Source: CAG-791 sp000431495
Lineage (GTDB): Bacteria; Bacillota; Clostridia; Lachnospirales; Lachnospiraceae
Length of the DNA: 64,000 nucleotides
Reading direction: 5' to 3' (one strand)
Assembly: GCA_052117605.1 (NCBI GenBank)
Contig: JBQKIT010000014.1
In this document: positions 18,011 through 26,376 of the stretch, piece by piece
How positions within the stretch are numbered: position 1 is the stretch's first letter
Layout of the letters: each line of letters opens with the position of its first letter
Translations under genes and position numbers: made by a program
The notes under the pieces: model-generated
Database searches by the model: none
What the model was told of the DNA's origin: nothing
Seen by the model: only the letters and a program-made list of their open reading frames with translations

Positions 18011-18928
18011 ATGCCGATTCGGATTCAGAATGATCTTCCGGTTAAGGAAGAGCTGGAGAAAGAAAATCTCTTTATTGTTGACGAGAACAGGGCAGCGCAT
18101 CAGGACATTCGTCCGCTGGAGATCTGCATTCTGAATCTCATGCCCAAAAAGGAAGATACCGAGCTGGATATCCTCCGTATGCTGAGTAATACGCCGCTGC
18201 AGCTGAACATTACCTTTATGCGGATGAGCTCTCATCTGTCCAAGAACACCTCCTATTCGCACCTTCATCAGTTCTATGCATCGTTTGATGATCTGAAGGA
18301 GCGGCGCTTCGATGGTCTGATCATCACCGGTGCACCGGTGGAGAAGCTGGAATATGAAGAGGTGGATTACTGGAATGAGCTCTGCCGCGTGTTTGCATGG
18401 AGCGTGACCAACGTGACCTCGACGCTTCATATCTGCTGGGGGGCGCAGGCCGGACTGTATTATCACTATGGACTCCCGAAAAGAATGCTGAAGGAGAAGC
18501 TTTCCGGTGTCTACTACCACAAGGTGATGCATCGCAAGGATCCCCTGGTGCGCGGAATGGATGACTATTTCATGATTCCGCACAGCCGGTACACGGAGGT
18601 TCCGGCTGCCGCCATTCATGCGTGCAGCGAGCTTAAGATTCTTGCGGAATCCAAGGAGGCCGGTGTTCTTCTGTGTACTGCCAGAGAAGGCCGACAGGTC
18701 TTTATTTTCGGACACGGTGAATATGACCGCTATACGCTCCGCGATGAATATGAGCGCGATGAGAAGAAGGGAATTCATCCGAACGTGCCGGAGAACTATT
18801 TCCCGGATGATGATCCTGAGAAGAAGCCGCTTCTTCAGTGGCGAAGCGCAAGCCAGGCGATGTACAGCAACTGGATCAATTATTACGTATACCAGGCAAC
18901 ACCGTTTGATCTGAACGAGATCCGGTAA
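18011..18928 (+). CDS. metA: Homoserine O-acetyltransferase, MetA type
   Basis: A 305-residue MetA-fold homoserine O-acyltransferase, first step of methionine synthesis. The catalytic Cys is C142 (HICWGAQAG) and the His/Glu pair is H235 and E237 (FIFGHGEYD). Residue 111 is Glu (GAPVE). In characterised MetA enzymes Glu111 selects acetyl-CoA, as in Bacillus cereus, while Gly111 in E. coli allows succinyl-CoA. I therefore infer acetyl transfer although automatic annotation usually says succinyl. GAAAGGAG precedes the ATG. No SAM riboswitch fits in the 25-base gap after ligA, so methionine-responsive control is not visible. A strong terminator follows. Confidence 0.93.
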   Translation: MPIRIQNDLPVKEELEKENLFIVDENRAAHQDIRPLEICILNLMPKKEDTELDILRMLSNTPLQLNITFMRMSSHLSKNTSYSHLHQFYASFDDLKERRFDGLIITGAPVEKLEYEEVDYWNELCRVFAWSVTNVTSTLHICWGAQAGLYYHYGLPKRMLKEKLSGVYYHKVMHRKDPLVRGMDDYFMIPHSRYTEVPAAAIHACSELKILAESKEAGVLLCTAREGRQVFIFGHGEYDRYTLRDEYERDEKKGIHPNVPENYFPDDDPEKKPLLQWRSASQAMYSNWINYYVYQATPFDLNEIR

Positions 18929-18968
18929 AACGGATTTGCGGTTTGCTTTGTATTTCTGCAGTTTTACG

Positions 18969-19007
18969 GCGAGAGATCCCTGAAGGAGGGATTCTCTCGC
19001 TGTTTTT
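18969..19007 (+). terminator. Intrinsic terminator after metA
   Basis: A 13-base-pair stem with one bulged T (18969-18981 with 18987-19000) is followed by TGTTTTT. It closes the mecA-rlu-ligA-metA run 40 bases after the metA stop. Confidence 0.88.
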
Positions 19008-19246
19008 ATGCTATACTGAAGGCAGTTGCATAGTACAGTTCATTTCTGTGAATGCCGCACGGCTGAGCGCCGCGGTCACGTCTTGATCCCATCTGATTCA
19101 CGTCGAACGAAACTTATGCACACGATACCCTTTTAACCTGCAGGAGTTTCGACACCGGACCAGAGAGATCAGGAACAAGCACGCGCCAGGTCATGCGAGA
19201 TATTTCACGAAGCCCCTGCACCACCATTTTCATGCAGGAGGCAGAG
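19008..19246. other. Gene-free gap before the Rpn-type gene
   Basis: After the metA terminator about 240 bases precede the next start. I see no intact gene, no structural RNA and no convincing sigma-A promoter, although TTGCAT near 19026 could be a -35 element. The sequence is of average composition. Confidence 0.4.
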
Positions 19247-20110
19247 ATGGACAAAAGCAAAATTACCATAACGGCAACCGAAGAGCAGCAGAAAATTCTT
19301 AACAAACGCTGGGATGAGGCAGGAATCGGAAATGATTATATTTTCTCCTGCGTCATGCGCAACGAGAGCACCTTCCTTCAGCTGATGCAGCGAATCTTTC
19401 CGGAGCTGAAGCTCTCCAGAGTGGAACGGCATTCTCCGCGGATGACCTTTTACGGGCCATACGGAACGAAAAGCGTACGGTATGATGTCTATTCCGAAAT
19501 CAACGGCCGCGTTTTCGATGTGGAGATGCAGATGGAGAGCCGGAAGAACGAATCGCGGCGGGCCCGCTACTATCAGTGCATGATGGATGAACAGGAGCTT
19601 CGAAAGGGCGAGGATTACGCCGTGCTCCCCGACTCCTATGTTGTCATGATCTGTCCGCAGGATCTGTTTCATCAGGGACGGCATATCTACCGTTTCCGGA
19701 ATTATGAGCAGACGGACCGGAATCTGGAGCTTCAGGATGGCACAACGAAGGTGTTCCTCAACACCCACGGAACCGGGGACGATATCCTTCCGGAGTTAAA
19801 GAACTTTCTGAATCTCATCAACGGAAATGCTCCCGCAGATGATTTCTGCAGGGAAGTGCAGGAGCAGGTCCGCGAAGCCAAGAAGGACGCCGAGACAAGG
19901 AGGAACTTCATGGAATTCGAATACAAGCAGATGCTGATTGCAAAGGATGCAAAGGAAGAAGAACGGGAAAAAATACTCGATTCCATGGCGGCAATGGTAA
20001 AGAGTGGTCGTATGCGTGCAGAGGACGTGGCAGAGGTTCTTGAGGTACCTGTGGAGACAGTGCTTGCAGCAGCGGCAAAGGCGGAAGAAAAAGGTGTGCA
20101 TGAAACCTGA
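19247..20110 (+). CDS. Rpn family / PD-(D/E)XK nuclease-type protein
   Basis: A 287-residue protein of the PDDEXK_2 (Rpn, recombination-promoting nuclease/putative transposase) family. The core nuclease-like region is about 20-190, with VRYDVYSEINGRVFDVEMQM giving the Asp and the ExQ-type acidic pair of the fold, then RARYYQCMMDEQELRKGEDY and the PDSYVVMICPQDLF strand. The C-terminal quarter is a charged helical tail (EAKKDAETRRNFMEFEYKQM onwards). GGAGG is seven bases before ATG 19247; an in-frame ATG at 19193 lacks this. Family members in E. coli are Ca-dependent DNases that raise recombination. It is solitary and its role here is unknown. Confidence 0.8.
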   Translation: MDKSKITITATEEQQKILNKRWDEAGIGNDYIFSCVMRNESTFLQLMQRIFPELKLSRVERHSPRMTFYGPYGTKSVRYDVYSEINGRVFDVEMQMESRKNESRRARYYQCMMDEQELRKGEDYAVLPDSYVVMICPQDLFHQGRHIYRFRNYEQTDRNLELQDGTTKVFLNTHGTGDDILPELKNFLNLINGNAPADDFCREVQEQVREAKKDAETRRNFMEFEYKQMLIAKDAKEEEREKILDSMAAMVKSGRMRAEDVAEVLEVPVETVLAAAAKAEEKGVHET

Positions 20111-20357
20111 ATAAATGAGATGCCAGAACACTTGTAAAAGGGTTGTTTCTGGCGGAATACTTTAGCATGCAGCGAATATCGGATGACAGGTGCTTCAACT
20201 GGAGGGTACGGTGTATTGTATTTCTGAAAGATTCAGAATGTGATGATATGCACATGAGAATGCGAAAATCAAATTGGAAAAGTGACGGAATGTACTATAA
20301 AATATTGTACGAAAATGACAAAATAAACAATTTTGATAAAAAATAATACAAACCCTA

Positions 20358-20386
20358 TTGCACAATACGTTCGAGTGTAAGATACT
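20358..20386 (+). promoter_or_regulatory. Promoter of the sugar/phosphoester operon
   Basis: TTGCAC at 20358-20363, a 17-base spacer and GATACT at 20381-20386 form a plausible sigma-A promoter about 165 bases before the first permease gene. The next bases, TACTAT, give an alternative -10 at 19-base spacing. Confidence 0.5.
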
Positions 20387-20393
20387 ATGTTTA

Positions 20394-20410
20394 TCGCAAA
20401 CGTAATGCGA
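20394..20410. promoter_or_regulatory. LacI-family-like operator at the transcription start
   Basis: TCGCAAACGTAATGCGA is an imperfect inverted repeat (TCGCA...TGCGA) with a central CG, resembling operators of LacI-family sugar regulators. It lies eight bases after the -10 element, where a repressor would block initiation. No LacI-type gene is in the window, so the regulator is unknown. Confidence 0.4.
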
Positions 20411-20455
20411 GGGAAAATGATAACAGAGTGAATTGCCTTTGAGATGATGGGAATG

Positions 20456-20490
20456 GCAAAAGTGATGGTTCACTTTTGCTGTTCTTTTTT
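20456..20490 (+). terminator. Terminator inside the sugar operon leader
   Basis: A perfect ten-base-pair stem (20456-20465 with 20470-20479) and a four-base loop are followed by TGTTCTTTTTT. It lies between the predicted promoter and the first permease gene, so it is either a conditional attenuator or the end of a short separate transcript. Confidence 0.8.
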
Positions 20491-20555
20491 ATTGCATAAA
20501 TTTCTGCGAAGGCGAATAAAAAGGGACAATAAAGAATAAAAGGGGGGAACAAAAA

Positions 20556-21455
20556 TTGAAAAAGACTACACAGCATCAGACGTGTCTGAAAAAGGATTAC
20601 AAACGAACAACAATGCTGATGTCGATTCCGGGGGCAGGGCTATATACGTTTTTCTTTACGTTCCCTGTTTGTCTTGGTGTGTACTACAGCTTTACGGATT
20701 GGAATAAGATTGCGAGGACCAGGAATTTTGTTGGCTTTGAGAATTACATCAATGCATTAACAGATAAGCGTTTTCTGAAGGCGTTTCTGTTTAATTTTCG
20801 TTACAGCATCCTGTATGTGTTGGGAATATTGATTCTTGCGACGATCATTGCTCTTCTTCTCAATCAGAGAGTGAAGGGAAGCACAACATTTCGCGCTCTG
20901 TATTTTATTCCGGCACTGTTCAGTAGTGTCACGGTATCGATGATCTTTAATCAGATTTTCTTCCGTGTGATTCCTGCATTTGGAAAGGTAATGAACATTC
21001 CTATGCTGCAGAAGAGTCTCTTGTCCGGCAAAGATACGGCAATTTTCGGAATCTTGTTTGTGGCACTCTGGGGGGCATTGCCAATGCAATCGATTCTGAT
21101 TCTTGCGGGCCTTCAGACAATTCCGGATGAACTTCTGGAAGCAGCAAAAATCGATGGGGCGACCAACTGGAAGGTATTCCGGTATATTACGATTCCTCAT
21201 CTGATCCCGACTCTTTCCGTTGTTCTGGTTCTGGCGGTAAAGGGCGGACTGATGGTCTTCGATCAGATCAAGATCCTGACGGATGGCGGACCGAACAACG
21301 CAACGAGATCGCTGTCGATTCTGATTTATAACGATGCGTTTAAGAACAATCGTTTCGCATCTGCAATGGCAGAGGCAATCATTGTAGGTATCGTTGTGGC
21401 AGTTATTTCTTACGTTCAGCTGCAGATCAGCAATAAGAAATCTGTAAATGCATAA
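20556..21455 (+). CDS. Carbohydrate ABC transporter permease (MalF type)
   Basis: A 299-residue inner-membrane permease with six predicted membrane segments, of the sugar ABC importer family. The EAA loop that contacts the ATPase is present (IPDELLEAAKIDGATNWKVFRYITIPHLIP), along with the terminal DGGPNNATRSLSILIY segment typical of MalF/UgpA-like subunits. Translation probably starts at TTG 20556, since AGGGGGG lies about nine bases before it and the first downstream ATG (20613) would remove the charged N-terminus. Its partner permease starts 19 bases later. No ATPase gene is in the operon. Confidence 0.9.
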   Translation: MKKTTQHQTCLKKDYKRTTMLMSIPGAGLYTFFFTFPVCLGVYYSFTDWNKIARTRNFVGFENYINALTDKRFLKAFLFNFRYSILYVLGILILATIIALLLNQRVKGSTTFRALYFIPALFSSVTVSMIFNQIFFRVIPAFGKVMNIPMLQKSLLSGKDTAIFGILFVALWGALPMQSILILAGLQTIPDELLEAAKIDGATNWKVFRYITIPHLIPTLSVVLVLAVKGGLMVFDQIKILTDGGPNNATRSLSILIYNDAFKNNRFASAMAEAIIVGIVVAVISYVQLQISNKKSVNA

Positions 21456-21474
21456 CGGGGAGTGGGGTAAGCAA

Positions 21475-22308
21475 ATGAGTAAGAAGAAATTACATAAAGT
21501 TTTGGTCTATGCTCTTCTGATTCTGGGGCTTCTGACGGTTGTTCTTCCATTATACATTACTTTTATCACAAGCTTTAAGAGTACGTCGGAGACAATCACC
21601 AACTACCTGTCCCTTCCGACGAAGTGGTATTTTGGAAACTTCAAGTACATTCTCTTCAAGAAGGGGTTCTGGAGAGCGCTGCTGAATACGGCGGTGATTA
21701 CTGCTGTTGTTGCGGCGGGAGATGTGATTCTGATGCCGATGCTTGGTTATTCGGTGGCCCGGAGAATGAACGAAGACAGAAAATGGAGAGGCTTTTACTT
21801 CTATCTTCTGATTGGTATTTTCATTCCTTTCCAGGTAAAGATGATTCCGCTGGTTCAGATGATGTCTGCACTTAAAATGATGAATCCGGTCGGTCTGGCA
21901 ATTCTTTGCATCGGTTCTACGACTTGTGAAGCAACCTTCCTGTATACCGGATATCTTGCAGGAATTCCGAGAGACCTTGAGGAAGCAGCGTCCATAGACG
22001 GAGCCAGTACGTTCTATACGTACCGCAGAATTATTTTCCCGCTGATGCAGCCGATCATTGCAACCTCGGTGATCAAGGATTGCCTTTGGACATGGAACGA
22101 TTTTACGCTCCCGCTGATCATCCTGAATCGTTCTCCGCAGTATTGGACGATTGTTCTGTATCAGTATAATTTCCAGTCAGAGGCGGGCGTGGATTATGGT
22201 CTGGTATTTGCCTGCCTGTGCATTTCGATGATTCCGATTCTAGTGATTTATCTTTTCCTTCAGAGACAGATTATGTCTGGCCTGACCAGCGGAGCTGTCA
22301 AAGGATAA
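21475..22308 (+). CDS. Carbohydrate ABC transporter permease (MalG type)
   Basis: A 277-residue second permease of the same sugar importer, with six membrane segments and the EAA loop IPRDLEEAASIDGASTFYTYRRIIFPLMQP. The C-terminus, YLFLQRQIMSGLTSGAVKG, is the conserved tail of the MalG/LplC group. Start 21475 is chosen over an upstream in-frame ATG at 21448 inside the previous gene, because GGGGAGTGGGG precedes it and the protein then starts with the usual Lys-rich cytosolic tip. It forms the channel with the MalF-type subunit, fed by the binding protein at 23221. Confidence 0.9.
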   Translation: MSKKKLHKVLVYALLILGLLTVVLPLYITFITSFKSTSETITNYLSLPTKWYFGNFKYILFKKGFWRALLNTAVITAVVAAGDVILMPMLGYSVARRMNEDRKWRGFYFYLLIGIFIPFQVKMIPLVQMMSALKMMNPVGLAILCIGSTTCEATFLYTGYLAGIPRDLEEAASIDGASTFYTYRRIIFPLMQPIIATSVIKDCLWTWNDFTLPLIILNRSPQYWTIVLYQYNFQSEAGVDYGLVFACLCISMIPILVIYLFLQRQIMSGLTSGAVKG

Positions 22309-22345
22309 AAAGAACAGTTTTGAACGTAAGGGGAGGAAAGTAAAG

Positions 22346-23164
22346 ATGAAACTGCATTATTTGGGAACGGCGGCAGCAGAAGGAATTCCTGCAGTCTGGT
22401 GTAACTGTGAGGTTTGCAAAAAGATCCGGAAAACACGCGGTAAGGATGTCCGTACCCGGTCACAGGTATTGATCAACGATGATCTTATGGTTGATTTTCC
22501 GCAGGATTCGTACATGCATATGCTTCAGAACGACCTGGAATTTTATAAGCTGAAATACGTGATATTCACGCATTCGCATCAGGATCATTTTTATCCGGAA
22601 GAGTTTGCAATGCGGAGTGAAGGCTATGCAGCAGGAATTGAAGAACCCGTTCATGTCTATGGGAACAATGTCTGCATAGATCGTCTGAAAATGACAGCGG
22701 AACTTGACGAGGGCGGACGGGTCATCCTTCATGAACTGAAGAACTTTGAGCCGGTGCAGATCGGTGATTACCTTGTGACGCCGTTGACAGCCCATCATGA
22801 TCCGAGAGAGAACTGTCTGATTTACAGTATTGAAAGCGACGGAAAGAGACTGCTCTACAGCAATGATACCGGAGAGTATCCGGAAGAAACCTGGGACTAC
22901 ATAGAGCAGAATCATCTGAAGTTTGATCTTCTGAGCATGGATTGCACCATAGGAATGAAGGATTCGAAGGATTACCATATGGGATATCCGAACATTCTGA
23001 AAATGAAGGAGCGCTTTGAAAAGAACAGCTTAATTGACGAGCACACAAAGATCATTGCGACTCATTATTCGCACAACTTCTATCTGCCTTATGCGGAACT
23101 TCAGGAGATCATGGAAAAGGATCACATTATTCCGTCTTATGACGGAATGCAGGTGGAGATTTAA
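22346..23164 (+). CDS. MBL-fold phosphodiesterase-like protein, PhnP-related
   Basis: A 272-residue metallo-beta-lactamase-fold protein. Besides the catalytic THSHQDHF motif it carries a CxCxxC triad at C19, C21 and C24 (WCNCEVC), the structural zinc site seen in PhnP. PhnP hydrolyses cyclic ribose phosphodiesters in phosphonate breakdown and also acts on other phosphodiesters. Later His residues (TAHHDPREN and THYSHNF) fit the second metal site. It lies between the permeases and the binding protein, which is unusual for a sugar ABC operon and suggests a phosphodiester-containing ligand. No phn gene is nearby. AGGGGAGG precedes ATG 22346. Confidence 0.82.
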   Translation: MKLHYLGTAAAEGIPAVWCNCEVCKKIRKTRGKDVRTRSQVLINDDLMVDFPQDSYMHMLQNDLEFYKLKYVIFTHSHQDHFYPEEFAMRSEGYAAGIEEPVHVYGNNVCIDRLKMTAELDEGGRVILHELKNFEPVQIGDYLVTPLTAHHDPRENCLIYSIESDGKRLLYSNDTGEYPEETWDYIEQNHLKFDLLSMDCTIGMKDSKDYHMGYPNILKMKERFEKNSLIDEHTKIIATHYSHNFYLPYAELQEIMEKDHIIPSYDGMQVEI

Positions 23165-23220
23165 ATTGTAAATCTGCGGCAATCGGGAGCCGCTGATAAA
23201 TAGAAAAGGGAGGTTCAACA

Positions 23221-24588
23221 ATGAACAAGAAAAGAGTAATGGCACTGGTTATGTCGGGGATGATGTTATTCTCCATGGCAGGATGCGGATCTTCGGGGGA
23301 CAATGCGGCTGCAGAGAGCAAGCCTGCAGCAGAAGCTACGGAAGAAGCAGCAGAGGAGAGCACGGAGAAGGCACCGGTTCTTGATACAGTCGCAGAAGAT
23401 GAGAGCGGTACGGTCAGCGGAGAGTATACACCGGAAGACGGTGCGGAGATTGAAGTCTTTACGATAAAGGAAGAGATTGTTGAAGTAATTGATAATATCA
23501 TTGCTGAATATACGGCAAAGTATCCGCAGGTAAAGGTACATCACACTTATGGTGAGGACGGTGAGACGGTTCTGAAGACCAGACTTGCTTCCAATGATAT
23601 TCCTGATGTCATGCAGACGATGCCTGCCGGTATTGAATACAAGCAGTTTTATGATGCCGGATATCTGATGGATGTTACCGATGAAGCATTCCAGCAGAAT
23701 ATTGGTCAGAATCTGCTTGCACTGACGGAGTACAACGACATTCAGTTCTGCATGCCGATGACGGTAAGTACCTATGCTGTATATTATCGCAAGGATCTTT
23801 TCGAGGCAGCCGGAATTACTTCCGAACCGACAACCTTTGATGAGTTCAAGGAAGATCTTCAGAAGCTTCAGGATTCCGGAATCAAGAGACCGATTGCTTT
23901 CCCGTTCAAGGGAGATGCTCCGCAGCTGACCGAGCGTCTGATGGGTGAGCTGAATCCGGACTGCCCGAAGGACTTCCAGGCAATTGCGGATGGAACCAAG
24001 GACATTGCTGACAGCGAATCACTGAATACCTTTGCAGATTTCCTGGATACCATTAAGCCTTATGCTACCGAAGATGCACTTGGAATGGACAGAGATGCTG
24101 CTCTTCAGGATATCGTAAACGGCGATTCCGCAATTATGTTCAACGGAAGCTGGCTTCTTTCTCAGTTCCTGACAGCTAACCCGGATCTTGACATTGCATA
24201 TTTTGCACTGCCGAGCCCGATCCTGGATTCTCCTCAGGTTGCTGTTAACGTTGACACTGCATGGTCCATCGGAACTTCCACCAAGTATCCGGAAGCCTGC
24301 AAGGCATTTCTTGACTTCCTGTCCCAGTCTGATATCGCTCAGGAATACTATGAGGTTGACGGAAATATCAATTATGTGAAGGGCGTGAAGTATGACAAGG
24401 AACAGCTCATGGATGTTTATGACACCGTAATGAGTGGTTCGGCATTCTCGACCGTAGGAAACCAGTGGCCGACATGGGATCTGAGAGGCGATCTTGCAGC
24501 AGCTGCTCAGGGATATTATGGAGATGGAGACAGAGAGGCTTTCTTAGACGCTTGCGCTGAGTACATTGATTTCTATTATCACCGCTGA
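23221..24588 (+). CDS. Sugar ABC transporter substrate-binding lipoprotein
   Basis: A 455-residue extracellular solute-binding protein (family 1). A lipoprotein signal peptide ends in FSMAGC, with the acylated Cys at 22, followed by an Ala/Glu-rich linker to about residue 75 and then the two-lobed binding domain. Segments such as PDVMQTMPAGIEYKQFYDAG, GDSAIMFNGSWLL and the Trp-rich TVGNQWPTWDLRGDL resemble binding proteins for oligosaccharides and related ligands. GGGAGG precedes the ATG. A small hairpin lies just upstream (near 23175) and a terminator-like hairpin follows, which would raise this subunit relative to the others, as is usual. The ligand is unknown. Confidence 0.9.
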   Translation: MNKKRVMALVMSGMMLFSMAGCGSSGDNAAAESKPAAEATEEAAEESTEKAPVLDTVAEDESGTVSGEYTPEDGAEIEVFTIKEEIVEVIDNIIAEYTAKYPQVKVHHTYGEDGETVLKTRLASNDIPDVMQTMPAGIEYKQFYDAGYLMDVTDEAFQQNIGQNLLALTEYNDIQFCMPMTVSTYAVYYRKDLFEAAGITSEPTTFDEFKEDLQKLQDSGIKRPIAFPFKGDAPQLTERLMGELNPDCPKDFQAIADGTKDIADSESLNTFADFLDTIKPYATEDALGMDRDAALQDIVNGDSAIMFNGSWLLSQFLTANPDLDIAYFALPSPILDSPQVAVNVDTAWSIGTSTKYPEACKAFLDFLSQSDIAQEYYEVDGNINYVKGVKYDKEQLMDVYDTVMSGSAFSTVGNQWPTWDLRGDLAAAAQGYYGDGDREAFLDACAEYIDFYYHR

Positions 24589-24663
24589 TGATAGGCAGAT
24601 ATTTAACGCTGAAGTGACGGGATACCGAAGAATACAGAGCGAAAGAGAGATGTTCTGTGAGGA

Positions 24664-24709
24664 AGCTCCTTATGGCATACCGAAAGGCGTGTCATAGGGG
24701 GCTTTTCTT
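24664..24709 (+). terminator. Intra-operon terminator after the binding protein
   Basis: An 11-base-pair stem with two G-U pairs (from 24664, closing at 24703) encloses a second small GAAA-capped hairpin and is followed by TTTCTT. It lies between the binding-protein gene and the GH13 gene and probably allows partial read-through. Confidence 0.6.
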
Positions 24710-24759
24710 ATTCGACAGAATTCTGGAGAAGACTGCTTTTAAAAAGGAGGTTAAATCAG

Positions 24760-26304
24760 ATGATCGGTTGGTTGAAGGATGCGGTATTTTATGAAATTTA
24801 TCCGCAGAGTTTCAGGGACACGAATGCGGATGGAATCGGAGATTTTAATGGGATCACGGAAAAACTGGATTATATCAAGGAACTTGGCTGTAATGCAATC
24901 TGGATCAATCCATGCTTTGATTCTCCGTTTCATGACGCTGGATACGATGTGAGAGATTACAAAAAGGTCGCACCAAGATATGGGACAAATGAGGATCTGT
25001 ATCGTTTGTTCTATCGGGCACACGAGAAGGGAATTCATATTCTGCTGGACCTTGTTCCGGGACATACTTCGGAAGAGCATCCTTGGTTTAAGGAAAGCCA
25101 GAAGGTGGAAAAAAACGAGTTCTCCGATCGCTATATATGGACGGATCACTGTTTCCGCGGTTGCGACGGCATTCCCTATATTGGCGGTGAAGCGGAACGG
25201 GCAGGCACGTATCTTCTCAATTTCTTCAAGTGTCAGCCGGCGTTAAATTATGGATTTTTACATCCGGAGGAGCCTTGGCAGAAGGGCATTGACGATCCGG
25301 ATTGTATTGCAACCCGCGATGCGATGGTGGATGTCATCAGGTTCTGGCTGGAGCATGGGTGTGATGGATTCCGCGTAGATATGGCAGCGTCTCTTGTCAA
25401 GAAGGATGACCCTGACAAATCCGGAACGGCACATGTCTGGAAATATATCTTTGATCGTGTACGCAGAGATTATCCGGAAGCTGCATTCGTTGCAGAATGG
25501 AGCAATCCGCCACAGGCTGCAGATGCGGGATTTGATATGGATTTCTATCTGAATGAGAAGGGAAATGGTTATTCCACACTTCTCCGTGATTACGGAAATC
25601 ACAAGGATGAAGATCATAGCTTCTTCAAGAAGAATGCAAAGGGTGATGTGACATCATTTGTGGAGGAATTCCAGAAGTATTATGACAAAACCAAGGGAAG
25701 AACCTATATTTCGCTTCTGACCTGCAATCACGATACGATTCGCGCCAAGGAAACCCTTGATGATGAAGAGATTAAGATTGCATATGCAACCATCTTCACG
25801 ATGCCGGGCGTACCCTTCCTGTACTACGGAGACGAAATCGGAATGAGGTATGAGCATCTACGTACAAAGGAAGGCGGATATTTCCGTACCGGATCCAGAA
25901 CCCCGATGCAGTGGACTGCCGGAAAGAATCTTGGATTTTCAGAGGGCTGTGCGGATTCGCTGTATCTTCCGGTCGATCTTTCGGACGATGCTCCTACTGT
26001 TGAATCGCAGGAGCAGGATGAGAACTCTTTGCTTCATATGGTCAGGCGGATACTTGCATTCCGCCACGAGCATGAAGACCTTCAGGCGGATGGCGAATAT
26101 GAGGTTTTATATGCAGAAAAAGAAAAAGCACCTTTTGTTTATCGCAGAGGGAAATTTGTGATTGCGGTCAATCCGTCACTGGAAACCGCTGTTGCACCTG
26201 TCAAGGTGCAAGGAACGGAGGTGTTCCGGATTGGCAAAGGTGCACAGGTTGATAAAGATTGTCTGAAAGTTGCACCGCAGAGCTTCGTGATTTATGAGCT
26301 GTGA
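24760..26304 (+). CDS. GH13 alpha-glucosidase-like enzyme
   Basis: A 514-residue cytosolic glycoside hydrolase family 13 protein without a signal peptide. The catalytic set is intact: nucleophile Asp207 (GFRVDMA), acid/base Glu246 (FVAEWSN) and Asp325 (CNHDT). The start of the barrel (WLKDAVFYEIYPQSFRDTN) and GVPFLYYGDEIGM are typical of oligo-alpha-glucosidases and related transglycosylases. The substrate-defining loop after strand 3 reads KCQPALNYG, close to the QPDLN of dextran glucosidases but altered. Hydrolysis of an imported alpha-glucoside is inferred; a phosphorylase-like or transferase activity cannot be excluded. AAAAGGAGG precedes ATG 24760. Confidence 0.87.
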   Translation: MIGWLKDAVFYEIYPQSFRDTNADGIGDFNGITEKLDYIKELGCNAIWINPCFDSPFHDAGYDVRDYKKVAPRYGTNEDLYRLFYRAHEKGIHILLDLVPGHTSEEHPWFKESQKVEKNEFSDRYIWTDHCFRGCDGIPYIGGEAERAGTYLLNFFKCQPALNYGFLHPEEPWQKGIDDPDCIATRDAMVDVIRFWLEHGCDGFRVDMAASLVKKDDPDKSGTAHVWKYIFDRVRRDYPEAAFVAEWSNPPQAADAGFDMDFYLNEKGNGYSTLLRDYGNHKDEDHSFFKKNAKGDVTSFVEEFQKYYDKTKGRTYISLLTCNHDTIRAKETLDDEEIKIAYATIFTMPGVPFLYYGDEIGMRYEHLRTKEGGYFRTGSRTPMQWTAGKNLGFSEGCADSLYLPVDLSDDAPTVESQEQDENSLLHMVRRILAFRHEHEDLQADGEYEVLYAEKEKAPFVYRRGKFVIAVNPSLETAVAPVKVQGTEVFRIGKGAQVDKDCLKVAPQSFVIYEL

Positions 26305-26376
26305 TTTTGTGTTTGGACGATCCGGGTGCCGGCAGTACGAATCGGCTTGAGAATTTTGAAATTACAGGTATGGAAA

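Larger units (their letters stand above)
20111..20555. other. AT-rich regulatory gap before the sugar operon
   Basis: A 445-base gene-free stretch, clearly richer in A and T than the genes around it. It contains a promoter (20358-20386), a LacI-like inverted repeat (20394-20410) and an intrinsic terminator (20456-20490), all before the first permease gene. No intact gene is supported in the first 250 bases. Confidence 0.65.
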
